Positions 1 to 12,901 of a DNA stretch of 64,000 nt are shown piece by piece (within the stretch, counting starts at the first letter, position 1; each line of letters begins with the position of its first letter). A program made the translations under genes and the position numbers. The notes under the pieces are model-generated. The model ran no database searches. It was not told where the DNA came from and saw only the letters and a program-made list of their open reading frames with translations. This DNA comes from Bradysia coprophila. Taxonomy: Eukaryota > Arthropoda > Insecta > Diptera > Sciaridae. The stretch spans positions 1,150,051 to 1,214,050 of the forward strand of contig NW_023503296.1 of assembly GCF_014529535.1 (NCBI RefSeq). Direction: 5' to 3'.

Positions 1-3000
1 CGTGGGAAAAATTCCATAGCATTAGATTAGCAGCCACTTCACTGTTTCTTAAATAAAAAAAATATGAAGAACTATCGATCCATCTGTGAAGTTAATTTCA
101 ATTTTTTTTAAACTGATAATAACTAATATTTCAATGTAAAAAAAATAAAATTTGTGTTCTAGTGACAGAACTGGAAAAATTCCATAGCATTAGATTAGCA
201 GCCCACTTCACTGTTTCTTAAATAAAAAAAATATGAAGAACTATCGATCCATCTGTGAAGTTAATTCAATTTTTTTAAACTGATAATAACTAATATTTCA
301 ATGTAAAAAAATTAAAATTTCATGCTTTGTGTTCTTGTGAGAAGAAATGGATAAAATTCCCTAGCATTAGATTAGCAGCCACTTCTCCTTGAATAAAAAA
401 ATATCAAGAACTATCTATCCATCAGTGAAGTTAATTTTTTTAACGGATAATAACTGATATTTCAATCTAAAAAAAATAAAAATTGTGTTCTTGTGACAGA
501 ACTGGATAAAATTCCCTAGCGTTAGATTAGCAGCCACTTCACATTTCCTTGAATAAAAAAATATCAAGAAGTATCTATCCATCAGTGAAGTTAATATTTT
601 TTTAAACGGGTAATAGGTGATATTTCAATCTAAAAAAAATTGTGTTCTTGTGACAGAACTGGATAAAATTCCATAGCATTAGATTACCAGCCACTTCACT
701 GTTCATTGATTTAAAAGAATATATGAAGAACTATCCATCCATCTGTGAAGTTAATTCTATTTTTTTAAACTGATAATAACTAATATTTCAATGTAAAAAA
801 AATAAAATTTGTGTTCTGGTGACAGAACTGGAAAAATTCCATAGCATTAGATTAGCAGCCACTTCACTGTTTCTTAAATAAAAAAAATATATGAAGAACT
901 ATCGATCCATCTGTGAAGTTAATTCTATTTTTTTAAACTGATAATAACTGATATTTCAATGTAAAAAAATTAAAATTTCACGCTTTGTGTTCTTGTGAGA
1001 GAAATGGATAAAATTTCCTAGCATTAGATTAGCAGCCACTGCACTTCTCCTTGAATAAAAAAAAATATCAAGAACTATCTATCCATCTGTGAAGTCAATT
1101 TTTTTTAAACGGATAATAACTGATATTTCAATGTAAAAAAAATAAAATTTGTGTTCTTGTGACAGAACTGGATAAAATTCCATAGCATTAGATTAGCAGC
1201 CACTTCACTGTTTCTTTAATAAAAAAAATATGAAGAACTGTCGATCCATCTGTGAAGTTAATTCTATTTTTTAAAACTGATAATAACTAATATTTCAATG
1301 TAAAAAAATTAAAATTTCACGCTTTGTGTTCTTGTGAGAGAAATGGATAAAATTTCCTAGCATTAGATTAGCAGCCACTGCACTTCTCCTTGAATAAAAA
1401 AAAATATCAAGAACTATCTATCCATCTGTGAAGTCAAATTTTATTTTTTTTAAACGGATAATAACTGATATTTCAATGTAAAAAAAATAAAATTTGTGTT
1501 CTGGTGACAGAACTGGATAAAATTCCATAGCATTAGATTAGCAGCCACTTCACTGTTTCTTAAATAAAAAAAATATGAAGAACTGTCGATCCATCTGTGA
1601 AGTTAATTCTATTTTTTAAAACTGATAATAACTAATATTTCAATGTAAAAAAATTAAAATTTCACGCTTTGTGTTCTTGTGAGAGAAATGGATAAAATTT
1701 CCTAGCATTAGATTAGCAGCCACTTCACTTCTCCTTGAATAAAAAAAATATCAAGAACTATCTATCCATCAGTGAAGTTAATCCTGTTTTTTAAAACTGA
1801 TAATAACTAATATTTCAATTGAAAAAAATTAAAATTTCATGCTTTGTGTTCTTATGAGAGAACTGGATAAAATTTCCTAGCATTAGATTGGCAGCCACTT
1901 CACTGTTTCTTAAATAAAAAAATATATGAAGAACTATCGATCCATCTGTGAAGTTAATTCAATTTTTTTAAACTGATAATAACTAATATTTCAATGTAAA
2001 AAAAATAAAATTTGTGTTCTAGTGACAGAACTGGAAAAATTCCATAGCATTAGATTAGCAGCCACTTCACTGTTTCTTAAATAAAAAAAATATGAAGAAC
2101 TATCGATCCATCTGTGAAGTTAATTCAATTTTTTTAAACTGATAATAACTAATATTTCAATGTAAAAAAAATTAAAATTTCATGCTTTGTGTTCTTGTGA
2201 GAGAAATTGATAAAATTTCCTAGCATTAGATTAGCAGCCACTTCACTTCTCCTTGAATAAAAAAAAATATCAAGAACTATCCATCCATCTGTGAAGTCAA
2301 TTTTTTTTAAACGGATAATAACTGATATTTCAATGTAAAAAAAAATAAAATTTGTGTTCTGGTGACAGAACTGGATAAAATGCCAGACCATTAGATTAGC
2401 AGCCACTTCACTGTTTCTTGAATAAAAAAAATATGAAGAACTAGCGATCCATCTGTGAAGTTAATTCAATTTTTTTAAACTGATAATAACTAATATTTCA
2501 ATGTAAAAAAATTAAAATTTCATGCTTTGTGTTCTTGTGAGAGAAATGGATAAAATTTGCTAGCATTAGATTAGCAGCCACTTCACTTCTCCTTGAATAA
2601 AAAAAAATATCTAGAACTATCCATCCATCTGTGAAGTTATTTTTTTTTAAACGGATAATAACTGGTATTTCAATGTAAAAAAAAATAAAATTTGTGTTCT
2701 GGTGACAGAACTGGATAAAATTCCATAGCATTAGATTAGCAAACACTTCACTGTTTCTTAAATAAAAAAAATATGAAGAACTATCGATCCATCTGTGAAG
2801 TTAATTCAATTTTTTTAAACTGATAATAACTAATATTTCAATGTAAAAAAATTATAATTTCAATGCTTTGTGTTCTTGTGAGAGAAATGGATAAAATTTC
2901 CTAGCATTAGATTAGCAGCCACTTCACTTCTCCTTGAATAAAAAAAATATCAAGAACTATCCATCCATCTGTGAAGTTATTTTTTTTTTAAACGGATAAT

Positions 3001-5139
3001 AACTGATATTTCAATGTAAAAAAAAAAAAAATTGTGTTCTGGTGACAGAACTGGATAAAATTCCATATCATTAGATTAGCAAACACTTCACTGTTTCTTA
3101 AATAAAAAAAATATGAAGAACTATCGATCCATCTGTGAAGTTAATTCTATTTTTTAAACTGATAATAACTGATATTTCAATGTAAAAAAAATAAAATTTG
3201 TGTTCTGGTGACAGAACTGGATAAAATTCCATAGCATTAGATTAGCAAACACTTCACTGTTTCTTAAATAAAAAAAATATGAAGAACTATCGATCCATCT
3301 GTGAAGTTAATTCAATTTTTTTAAACTGATAATAACTAATATTTCAATGTAAAAAAATTAAAATTTCATGCTTTGTGTTCTTGTGAGAGAAATGGATAAA
3401 ATTTCCTAGCATTAGATTAGCAGCCACTTCACTTCTCCTTGAATAAAAAAAAATATCAAGAACTATCCATCCATCTGTGAAGTTAATTTTTTTTAAACTG
3501 ATAATAACTAATATTTCAATGTAAAAAAAATAAAATTTGTGTTCTGGTGACAGAACTGGAAAAATTCCATAGCATTAGATTAGCAGCCACTTCACTGTTT
3601 CTTAAATAAAAAAAATATGAAGAACTATCGATCCATCTGTGAAGTTAATTCAATTTTTTTAAACTGATAATAACTAATATTTCAATGTAAAAAAATTAAA
3701 ATTTCATGCTTTGTGTTCTTGTGAGAGAAATGGATAAAATTTGCTAGCATTAGATTAGCAGCCACTTCACTTCTCCTTGAATAAAAAAAAATATCTAGAA
3801 CTATCCATCCATCTGTGAAGTTATTTTTTTTAAACGGATAATAACTGGTATTTCAATGTAAAAAAAAATAAAATTTGTGTTCTGGTGACAGAACTGGATA
3901 AAATTCCATAGCATTAGATTAGCAAACACTTCACTGTTTCTTAAATAAAAAAAATATGAAGAACTATCGATCCATCTGTGAAGTTAATTCAATTTTTTTA
4001 AACTGATAATAACTAATATTTCAATGTAAAAAAATTATAATTTCATGCTTTGTGTTCTTGTGAGAGAAATGGATAAAATTTCCTAGCATTAGATTAGCAG
4101 CCACTTCACTTCTCCTTGAATAAAAAAAATATCAAGAACTATCCATCCATCTGTGAAGTTATTTTTTTTTTAAACGGATAATAACTGATATTTCAATGTA
4201 AAAAAAAAAAATTGTGTTCTGGTGACAGAACTGGATAAAATTCCATATCATTAGATTAGCAAACACTTCACTGTTTCTTAAATAAAAAAAATATGAAGAA
4301 CTATCGATCCATCTGTGAAGTTAATTCTATTTTTTTAAACTGATAATAACTGATATTTCAATGTAAAAAAAATAAAATTTGTGTTCTGGTGACAGAACTG
4401 GATAAAATTCCATAGCATTAGATTAGCAAACACTTCACTGTTTCTTAAATAAAAAAAATATGAAGAACTATCGATCCATCTGTGAAGTTAATTCAATTTT
4501 TTTAAACTGATAATAACTAATATTTCAATGTAAAAAAATTATAATTTCATGCTTTGTGTTCTTGTGAGAGAAATGGATAGAATTTCCTAGCATTAGATTA
4601 GCAGCCACTTCACTTCTCCTTGAATAAAAAAAAATATCAAGAACTATCCATCCATCTGTGAAGTTATTTTTTTTTTTTAAACGGATAATAACTGATATTT
4701 CAATGTAAAAAAAAATAAAATTTGTGTTCTGGTGACAGAACTGGATAAAATTCCATAGCATTAGATTAGCAAACACTTCACTGTTTCTTAAATAAAAAAA
4801 AATATGAAGAACTGTCGATCCATCTGTGAAGTTAATTCTATTTTTTAAAACTTATAATAACTAATATTTCAATGTAAAAAAATTAAAATTTTACGCTTTG
4901 TGTTCTTCTGAGAGAACTGGATAAAATTCACTAGCATTAGATTAGCAGCCACTTCACATCTCGTTCAATAAAAAAATATCAAGAACTATCTATCCATCAG
5001 TGAAGTTAATTTTTTTTAAAGGGATAATAGGTGATATTTCAATGTAAAAAAGATAAAATTTGTGTTCTTGTGACAGAACTGGATAAAATTCCATAGCATT
5101 AGATTAGCAGCCACTTCACTGTTCCTTGAATAAAAAAAA
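1..5139. repeat. Satellite A tandem array (about 155-177 bp monomer)
   Basis: About 30 head-to-tail copies of an AT-rich monomer run from the window edge to about 5139. Each contains the landmark TAGCATTAGATTAGCAGCC, then a poly-A stretch, ATGAAGAACTATC or ATCAAGAACTATC, then GATAATAACT. Landmark spacing measured in the first kilobase is 168, 177, 155, 157, 168, 177 and 163 bp. Two subtypes are visible: one with CACTGTTTCTTAAATAAA followed by ATATGAAGAAC, the other with CACTTCTCCTTGAATAAA followed by ATATCAAGAAC. They often alternate, giving a dimer of about 335-350 bp. The array continues to the left of the window. The short open frames inside it are translations of the repeat and are not genes. 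Confidence 0.95.
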
Positions 5140-5309
5140 CGTTCTTTCTTTTTCCACCATGAGTGTAAAATTTCTGCTCACATTACGGCAATTGAGTATA
5201 CACGTCTACAGTCGCATGTACTGCATTATCAGATGGTATTTTATTTTTCACTCGCCAGAAATTTACTTTCACCATGCAAAGAAATCATAGACAACAACTA
5301 ACTTACACC

Positions 5310-6570
5310 TTAGATATTTCATTGTACAGTAGCAATAAAATTGTAAGAGGTATCTTTTGTAGACGCATTTTGAGTGTTTCTCTTTTTTAGGGGAATCCGA
5401 GGCTTTTTACCTAGGTAGATTTCCGAAAAGACCACGTTTTTGACAGCTTTGGATGTTTGGTACAGGCGTCTAAAACGTAGTTTTTTGAGAAAGACATCTT
5501 TTGTTTATTATTATCATTTTAAAGTGGTAGTGCTACATATTATTGCAAACATTTAGTACATGAAATTGTCAGCACCGGGCTGCTAGGAATCTAACGCCAG
5601 CGTACAATGATACATAAAATGTCACTTTATGAGTCAATATGAACCACGCCGGCGACAGATTCCTCATTACCCGAAAATCGGCTATTTGACAAGCCAAAAT
5701 CGAACGCAAGCATCCACAGAGCCATAGCCTCATCGTTTTTGCGAACGTCAACAATAATTTTTTGGTTATGTCTGTACTGATGACGTTTTGACAACTTTCG
5801 AACAGATTTATGCGCATTTGGTCGATGCAAATTCCACTTTCGAGAATTATTGTGACTATTGTTTCAAATGTGGTGATGTTTATTATCTCATGATTAACTG
5901 ATGACAAAACTAAAAATGTTTTTTTTTGTTATAATCTGAAGAATGTCGGAATACTACGTAATTGTCACTTCACAGTAATTCATGAAAGTGACGTTTAGAG
6001 AGAAAATTTTAAGAGAGTATAGATGGCGCTGATTGCTAAAGATTCTCGAATCATTACCGACGATTGTACTCCATAAAAAATGTAAGATAAAATCGAAAAT
6101 TGTTTAGCTGTCACATCAGTCTGCAAGTAAAAACATGAAGTAAAGCTTTATTGGATGCTTTAAATCAAAATGCTAAAATACGAAGCAAACAGAACTAATT
6201 ATCAAAAAATTTTAAATCATGTTCCGCCCTAATTTAAATTTTCTTTCCGTTTAAGGCTGCAAGCTTTAAGTTGCAGGCTTGGTTTCGAATGGAGAAAATT
6301 AACTGATTGCAGCGCCACCAGGCGACAGAGAAACAAAGCCTTAAACTTGGTTTCCAAAAGACTCTTCTTTTTTAGTTCATAACACAGACTCATTCACATT
6401 TTGGAATCCCAGTAGTCGAGTCGTGCAAGCTGTTCAGCTAATGAACTATTGAAATAAAAGGTGACACGTGTGTTGTTCCATTATTTTTTTTCAAATTTAA
6501 GTGTGCAGTATACGAATTCTTCATTTTTTGCAAATTCGCGTTTTTAAGCGAGCCATCTTCTTGGTAAGAA
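5310..6570 (+). repeat. Upstream part of a direct segmental duplication, copy 1
   Basis: This segment has a diverged direct copy at 8883-10650. Matching landmarks are TTTCATTGTACAGTAG (5317 and 8886), a block around CTTTCGAGAATTAT (5838 and 9903), AGATGGCGCTGAT (6021 and 10061) and a block with GGTTTCGAATGGAGAAA (6280 and 10342). It lies directly upstream of the first ARM-like gene and probably contains its promoter. At 6564 a good donor (GTAAGAAT) is preceded by a short leader and is conserved at 10643, so a non-coding first exon ending here is likely. From 5140 to 5309 I see only single-copy AT-rich sequence. No core promoter motif is certain. Confidence 0.6.
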
Positions 6571-7026
6571 TTAGATATTTGATTAGGGATCGCGATTTGA
6601 ATTTATTAGTGAAGTTCAGGTACACTTATTGGAAATGCCATTGGACGAATTATTTTGAGTTTGAGGGAGTCAATATAGTTTCAATTTGACGTTCTTTTGC
6701 AATGTTGACTATTCTTGACAACTTTTAATCTGCAAATGTTACGGAAAACAATGGTACAAGTACAATACAAATCACTTGCAGTCTCCTACTTTTAGAAATG
6801 GATGTGCCTATGTGCTGCTAAATTCGTCCCGATTTTATTTGATTCTTGAAACTATTGCAAAAATTCTTGACTCGGCACTGGATGCATTGGTGTTGCCAAG
6901 AAAAAATGACGGGCTAGAGTCGTTTTTATTTTAAAATATTCATTGGATTTTTCCGAATCTAAAATGCGAATGTAATTTTCTTTGCAGTACTCATTTCATT
7001 CTTGAATCACCGAAAGGCGCGTCACC

Positions 7027-8465
7027 ATGAGTTATTTCTATATAAGGTACGTACCGACAATTTTTTCCTTGCAGACATTGCTCATTTAATACATAACTTT
7101 TCAGGACCGAATGGGACTTTGTGCTGGCTAGAGTTTGCTATATTAATAAATGGGAACAGACGACACGGAAATGTTGGGAAACAGACAAAGGAAGTTGGCA
7201 TGCATTGGACTACGATGAATTACGAGACTTAAACTACACATTTAAAGCATTAATCAAAATGGCGAAAGAAACAGAACGACAGTGGATAATTGAGGCTAAT
7301 GGACTCGATTTCATTAGAAAAATTTTGGCCTGGCCATCAACAGAAGAAAAACTAGAACACAAGGAAATCATGTCCAGTGCGTGGGATCTTTTGTTTGAGT
7401 TGGCAGATGATAGCTCCAATCATGCTCTAATTTGGAGCGAATTCAACAGAATCTTAATGAAACACCTCCGCCAGAAGGTGTATGATAACGACGCTTGTCG
7501 TCACATTGTTTACCGTATTTATGGGATATCCCATATTGCTCAACATGAAGGATTGAATATATTCCAAATTCTAATCAACCACTTCCATAAGGCGAAACAA
7601 AATGGCCCACTGAAGGAACAAGGATTAACCCTTTTTCTGCAACATTTCATGATGGATGAAAGGAGCATTAGTCTCATGTATGAGCAATTGAAAGATGTCG
7701 AGAAAAAATGTTTCCTGCACTTTATCGTTGATTGCATTAGTAGACCACTCACTGATTACATAATGGATTACCGCGTTTCTTCGGAACTACTAGATTGCAT
7801 TTGTAATGAATTCATTTCAAAAAATGAACTCATCTCGCTGTCATCCGTACCGGAAAACTCCAAAGTTGAGCTTCTATTTTCATTATTCGAAGCCATTGCT
7901 TATGCAGCAACGGATGAACGTCATCAGTTGAATAAATTCAATTTTCCTTTGGTTCTAAACGTTGTACATTTGTTCCACTATGTTCGGACTCATGATTACA
8001 TTGCTGAATTTCACTTTGGCACCATTCAAAGAAATACGAAGATACCCCTAAAGGAAATAATATTGTCAACGATAATCAATTTGGTTAGAGATAACGCAGA
8101 CCACAAAGAGAAGGTAAGAACGTCGAACGTGTTAGAAATAAATTTGGTTCATAAAATAATTATCGTTTTCAGGCCAGAGAAGCGGGTCTAATTGAAATTC
8201 TGGTCAATTATGTATCCAGAGAGCGTTGTCGATGTAAGTGCAAAGTTTTATCTAATTTCCATGTCATTCTCGATTTCATAGAACTGTTTCTCCATCGATA
8301 GATTTGTACAAATGCATGCTGTACGCGCTCATCGAGATGTGCCAAACGAGTCCGCTTAACATGGCCTTGGTGGAAGAGATTGCAAAAAGTAAGGACTGGA
8401 CTGGATCGGTAGCTGTTGCAGATTTCCTGTATGATATGAATTACAAGGGAGAGAAAATCTACTGA
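7027..8465 (+). CDS. ARM-like helical-repeat protein, paralogue 1 (possibly ataxin-10-like)
   Basis: Four exons, 7027-7046, 7105-8113, 8173-8233 and 8302-8465, join in phase to 418 codons (417 aa). The start ATG follows CACC and sits in a short exon with donor AG|GTACGT. An acceptor at 6986-6987 suggests an upstream non-coding exon. The protein is cytosolic in appearance: no signal peptide or membrane segment, only amphipathic helices. Its C-terminal third (NLVRDNADHKEK, then AREAGLIEILVNY) resembles an armadillo-type repeat as in the ataxin-10 family, but this assignment is tentative and no catalytic motif is visible. It is a close paralogue of the gene at 16771-18148. The last two introns and flanking coding sequence are almost identical between copies while the rest has diverged, suggesting gene conversion. 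Confidence 0.8.
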
Positions 8466-8487
8466 GTCGACTTTCCATATTCATAAA

Positions 8488-8493
8488 AATAAA
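8488..8493 (+). terminator. Polyadenylation signal AATAAA of paralogue 1
   Basis: AATAAA lies 22 nt after the TGA stop at 8463-8465 and is followed by a T-rich stretch. Several more AATAAA motifs occur around 8550-8575, so cleavage could be at either site. The 3' flank up to about 8820 is recognisably similar to the flank of paralogue 2 (8610-8800 versus 18340-18460). Confidence 0.5.
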
Positions 8494-8882
8494 ACTCTTT
8501 TCAATTTTTCTATATTTTTATTTTAAACTTCATTTTTTGTCATTTTATAACAAAAATAAATAAATAAAATAAATATTTAATTCATCTATATCATGAATAT
8601 CCGAACTTTTGTATTCCACTTCACATAATACCACCGGCATCAAAATCTGAATCTTCAAAATTTAGACTCCAATTTTCACAGTTTAAGTTATTCGTTAAAT
8701 CAATTTTCGATCGTTTGAATATTTTTTGGCATTATCCGATGGGATTATGTCATTTCGGGCGACTTATGAGCGACAACACTGAATTTTCAGTCGGTTATCT
8801 AAGATTTCCTAGTCTACAATTGCACAAATAAAACGATCCCAACATCTAAGTCAAAATATCCACTCAAAAGTACTACCAGTGA

Positions 8883-10650
8883 TATTTCATTGTACAGTAG
8901 AAATGAAATTGTAAGAGGTCTGTTTTGTCAGAGCATTTTGAATTGAGTCACCAAATTTAAGTGTTTTCTTGTTGCTGGGGAAAACTTTTTTTGAAGAGAA
9001 TTTCTTCGAGTTTTCATAGTTTTGGTGAATATAGGGTTGTATGTCATAACAAATATTATTGAGGGCTGGGCTCTTATAATAGTAATAACGATCAGATCAA
9101 TTACTTTCAATCACTAGTAACAATGCATTGTCGCATGCGAAGACATAATATCCGGCTATTTTCAATAACAAATTGAATCTGTTTTTTCCTCAACCGACCG
9201 AGCAACGTCTTTGAAATTAATTTTATTTAGCATTTTTAAATGCGTTTGTTTCAAACTGTCGTGATAATGTGAATTTAAAGGATGCCGAAGTCAAGTTTTA
9301 AACGGTTGAGTTTCAGTAGACATATTTTACACTGAAATTTTGCATGAAGCAAATCTGTTAAAACTTTGATCAGCTCATATGTGTCACAGCCTGTTATTTA
9401 AGAACATTTAATTTTCGATCACTTTGAAAATCAGACAACGAAACAACCCCAAAAAAACCACCAACTCATATTAAGAAAACCGCAGATTTCATTGAGCAGT
9501 AGCAATGAAAATTTCGAAATGATTGGTTTCCGTGAGTTACTTGATTGAAGCGGTCATTGTGGGGTCAGTTTCTTGTTGAACAAAAAATCTTTCTTTAATT
9601 TATTTTTCGATATTTGCAACGGATTCCTTGGTGCTAATATTCACACAATAACTGTTTTTTTGTACCTACATTCGGTCAATTTGAGTGCCAAATCTATTCT
9701 AGGCATTTGCAGCTTTTTTTGGAATTGGAAAACGATGTCGTACGAGAATAATCACCAAAAACTCCGAAACAAAAAATTTCCACGTAGCTCCAGTCGATTC
9801 AATCGATTCGGAAGAATGTGTTTTTCGACATATACTAAAAATTTGGATAGTGAAGATCTGGACGATCTGCGATACACCAATGCATTTTCGATTCAAATAT
9901 TACTTTCGAGAATTATCCCGAAAGGGCCTTTATTGCTGCAAATCTGGTGATATTAGTTCATGACAAACTAAAGACAAAATTGAAAAGTTTTTTTTTAGAA
10001 TCTTAAGATTTTCCGAATACCATCAAATAGTGACGTTTACAACGAAAATTTCAAGAGTACAGATGGCGCTGATGATTCTCGAATAATTTTAGAAAATAAA
10101 ATTTGTTCAACTAATATTGGAAAATCAGTATAGCTACTGAGTATGTTGGTCCTTAAAAACTAAGGAAAATTATTGCGAATTTTTAGGACAATCACTGCTA
10201 TGTGAAAACATCGAAGCTAAGAAATTATTTATCTTTTAAAAATACCTGGAAAACCAAAAATCATGAAAATGAATTTTCCCGCCTTAATTTAAATTTGCTT
10301 TCTTTTTATTCCGCTTGGTTCAGGCTGCAAGTTTTCAGCCTTGGTTTCGAATGGAGAAATATAACTGATTGAAGCGCCACCAATTGAGGTGACAGTAGTG
10401 CAAAGCTTTAAACTTGGTTTCGAGAAAAAAAAACTGCACGATCTAAGTTAACGCTGGCTTTCTTCTCATTTGCATTGTGGAAGTCGAGCGGTCAACACGG
10501 TAAAGCTATTTAAGCACATCGCCAATCAGATAAGAGGTAAGACAAAATATAGCGTCAATTTCTCATAACATTTAAGTGTGCGACAGTGTGTGACTCTTCA
10601 TTTTTTTTGTAAAGTCCGTCACGCACGGAATACAGTCACTTCGTAAGAAT
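8883..10650 (+). repeat. Upstream part of the segmental duplication, copy 2
   Basis: Diverged direct copy of 5310-6570, with the same landmarks in the same order, ending at a conserved donor-like GTAAGAAT at 10643. It represents the promoter/leader region of the second unit, but the matching coding part is about 6 kb away at 16771. An open frame on the plus strand (9573-9950) is not conserved in copy 1, where the corresponding frame is on the other strand, so I do not call it a gene. A weaker third version of the TTTCATTG-AGTAGCAATGAA motif at 9487 hints at an older internal duplication. Confidence 0.6.
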
Positions 10651-11456
10651 CCAGAGATTTTAGAGATTCCGATTTGATTCGGATTTCATAACCTTTTATT
10701 TGATTAAAAAACACATTTGACGCGCTTCAAGTGGTTATTTGGCTAATATTGTAAAAAAGTAGACAAAACCTTTTTTGAGCGTTCTGGAATGTCTCCGAAC
10801 GCTGCTTCTGGTTCGATAAATGTGTATAATTCCATTATTTAATACGATAAAAATCCTATGAAAGGACGCTCGCTCTAAATTTTTAATTTTTCGTGTGTTT
10901 TTAAGAATTTTTCACCGAGAACTTTGTTGCGGGAAAAGGTGTGTGGAGGACTAATTTCTTGTAAGATGGGTTCCTTTATCCTGAAGTTCCATATAACTGA
11001 AGCAAAAGCGATTTTTTTAAAGTATGATATTACCGATCTCATTTAGCCATATAAATGTCGAGTGGCTTGAAACCTACAGCTTTTTATCTTATACGTAATT
11101 CTTTAGAATGTTTTTATTCATTCACACCGTAAGTTCGCTGAAAGTTCTAAATTTCAAGTTGCAAACACAAAGTCAGAGTACGTTCACATTTAAAACGCAC
11201 TTATGGCTTGCATGAATATAGAATTAATTTGCAGGGAACGAGTATGGCCTGAAATCTATGGATTTTAGAAAATACTTTCAAGAACATTTTTTTACAGTGT
11301 AGACATATTTGACAGTTAAGACTTTGAAAACTAAATTTTGACGAATTTTCATTAAAATGAAACTTCTGTAACGTCATGAAATGAAATTTTGACAGATAAT
11401 GACAGTAATATAGTCTACAGTTGGTTTTTTAGTTCTGAACATATTTGACAATTTTT
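10651..11456. other. Non-coding spacer within the second duplication unit
   Basis: AT-rich sequence with no open frame of note and no recognised repeat. If the conserved donor at 10643 is used with the acceptor at 16731-16733, this and everything up to 16733 would be one long 5'UTR intron of paralogue 2. Confidence 0.35.
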
Positions 11457-11550
11457 AGAGTTTTAAAAGTCATCGGTGTTTCCAGTCAAAGTGTTTCCAG
11501 TACTGTGAATCATTTATTTGACTGGGAACATCGATGACTTTTAAAACTCT
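11457..11550. repeat. Imperfect palindrome (34-bp arms)
   Basis: Arms 11457-11490 and 11517-11550 are inverted copies around a 26-bp loop (left arm begins AGAGTTTTAAAAGTCATC, right arm ends GATGACTTTTAAAACTCT). Probably a foldback or MITE remnant; the termini and any target duplication are unclear. From 11551 to 12360 there is nothing I can name. Confidence 0.6.
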
Positions 11551-12360
11551 TACAAATCTAAAATTGTGTTGTCTTAAGGTGAACAAAATGTACTGTCCAA
11601 AAAAGTGACAGATAGTCAATAAATTTTCTGTATTTTTTTTATCTACCTAGGTGAAATACTAGCAGTGAAAAAGTGCTATTATTTCGCCGTCGGTAGATAA
11701 AATAGCGCCGTCGGCTCATGCTATAACTCCCCAAGTGTCTAAATAAACATGTGGACCATGTGGACAGAGGTGAATAATCTACTATTTTCGCCTTAACTTG
11801 AACTAGTTAAAAAACAATGCAATAGCTCGTTTGAGTCGTCTTTTACTTTTTCGATTTTTTTCCTATTCACGCCATAGCGCTGATTCAAAAAGAAACGTGG
11901 ACGCGGATTTTTAACGCGGCTTTAGATTGTCCTGTTCTTATAAAAGGAAGCGTTGAAATATTTTTTTTTGTTCATTTCTTGGTCACTTACAATTTAAATT
12001 CTAAAGCGCACTTACTGTGTGAATTTGTGTAGTGAATACGTCAAAAATTGTCAGCGATTCTTGTTGAAAGTGGCCCAGTAGCTTTTTTTTAACGATGCTT
12101 TGTTTGACACCAATAGTCTTTTTAATATTCTTTTATTGGTTAGTGAACATCTACCAAAAGTCGAAAAAGGGTGTTTTTGTCCGTGATTTACTACAGACTA
12201 TGGGCTTACATGTGTGGGACTTCATTGCATAGGTATTTTCCAGAAGATACGGTGCAAGAACTAAAATCTTACCTACCTGTACCATTGTTCGAAAATAATA
12301 TTTCAGTCGAACGCCGGAAATTTTGATGAACTTCAAAAGATGATATCTAGAACCTGGCGA

Positions 12361-12492
12361 TAGTTATTTGGATCACAAGGGACGAAAGTAAAGAAATTCA
12401 ACCGTGTGCGAGAGTTGCTGCCCGCGCCGAAGGCAAGGGCCGCTATCGCACAGGTTGAATTTCTTTACGTCGTCCCGTGTGATCCACATAAC
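12361..12492. mobile_element. Foldback/MITE-like palindrome, GC-rich centre
   Basis: Inverted arms 12361-12411 and 12446-12492 (GGATCACA near the left end, TGTGATCC near the right; both contain a motif like GAAATTCAACC) flank a centre with GCCCGCGCCGAAGGCAAGGG. The same centre and arm motif recur in opposite orientation at 15305-15402, so this is a dispersed family and not a chance hairpin. Confidence 0.65.
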
Positions 12493-12741
12493 TTTTTATC
12501 ACGAGAACTACGAAAATTGTAATTGAGGCACATAAACTCGAAGAAATGCGTTATCGTATGATGAATTAAACCAAAATATGCTGACATTTGCGGGGGTCCG
12601 CAAATATTATCAACCATCACAACAATCAGACGTAAAAACAACAACAATATCCTTTGAATTATTCGTCATCAACTTTGTATGTTAACATTAATCAGAGCAC
12701 CGATTTCCGATTCATAACTTGCATTTTTTTACTGTCGCTTC

Positions 12742-12790
12742 CCGTTTGGGAACCGAAAATTACAATTTTCGTAGTTCGTGTGATGAAAAT
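12742..12790. repeat. Dispersed repeat shared with 48478-48528
   Basis: A block containing CCGTTTGG, ACCGAAAATTACAATTTTCG and TAGTTCGTGTGATGAAAA is nearly identical at 48478-48528 in the gustatory-receptor intron. Part of it also appears inverted at about 12488-12525, so it is probably the end of a small mobile element. Confidence 0.6.
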
Positions 12791-12901
12791 GTTTATGTCT
12801 TTAAGGACGGCATTAAGTATATCCACAGAACTGCAGTGCAAGGGTCAAATTTGGAGTTTTTAGTGATAAGAGCTTCGGATTGTTTGTATTAACGCCGTAA
12901 G

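Noticed and set aside
2149..4776. Minus-strand open frames of 82-85 codons in satellite A that look like a small protein family
   Set aside because: They are translations of the tandem repeat, start at AT-rich positions and recur only because the DNA repeats.
5569..5907. 112-codon minus-strand frame upstream of paralogue 1
   Set aside because: The duplicated counterpart (9560-9950) does not keep this frame; its longest frame is on the opposite strand. Most likely chance.
9573..9950. 125-codon plus-strand frame in the duplicated flank
   Set aside because: Not conserved in the other unit, no motif, low-complexity composition.
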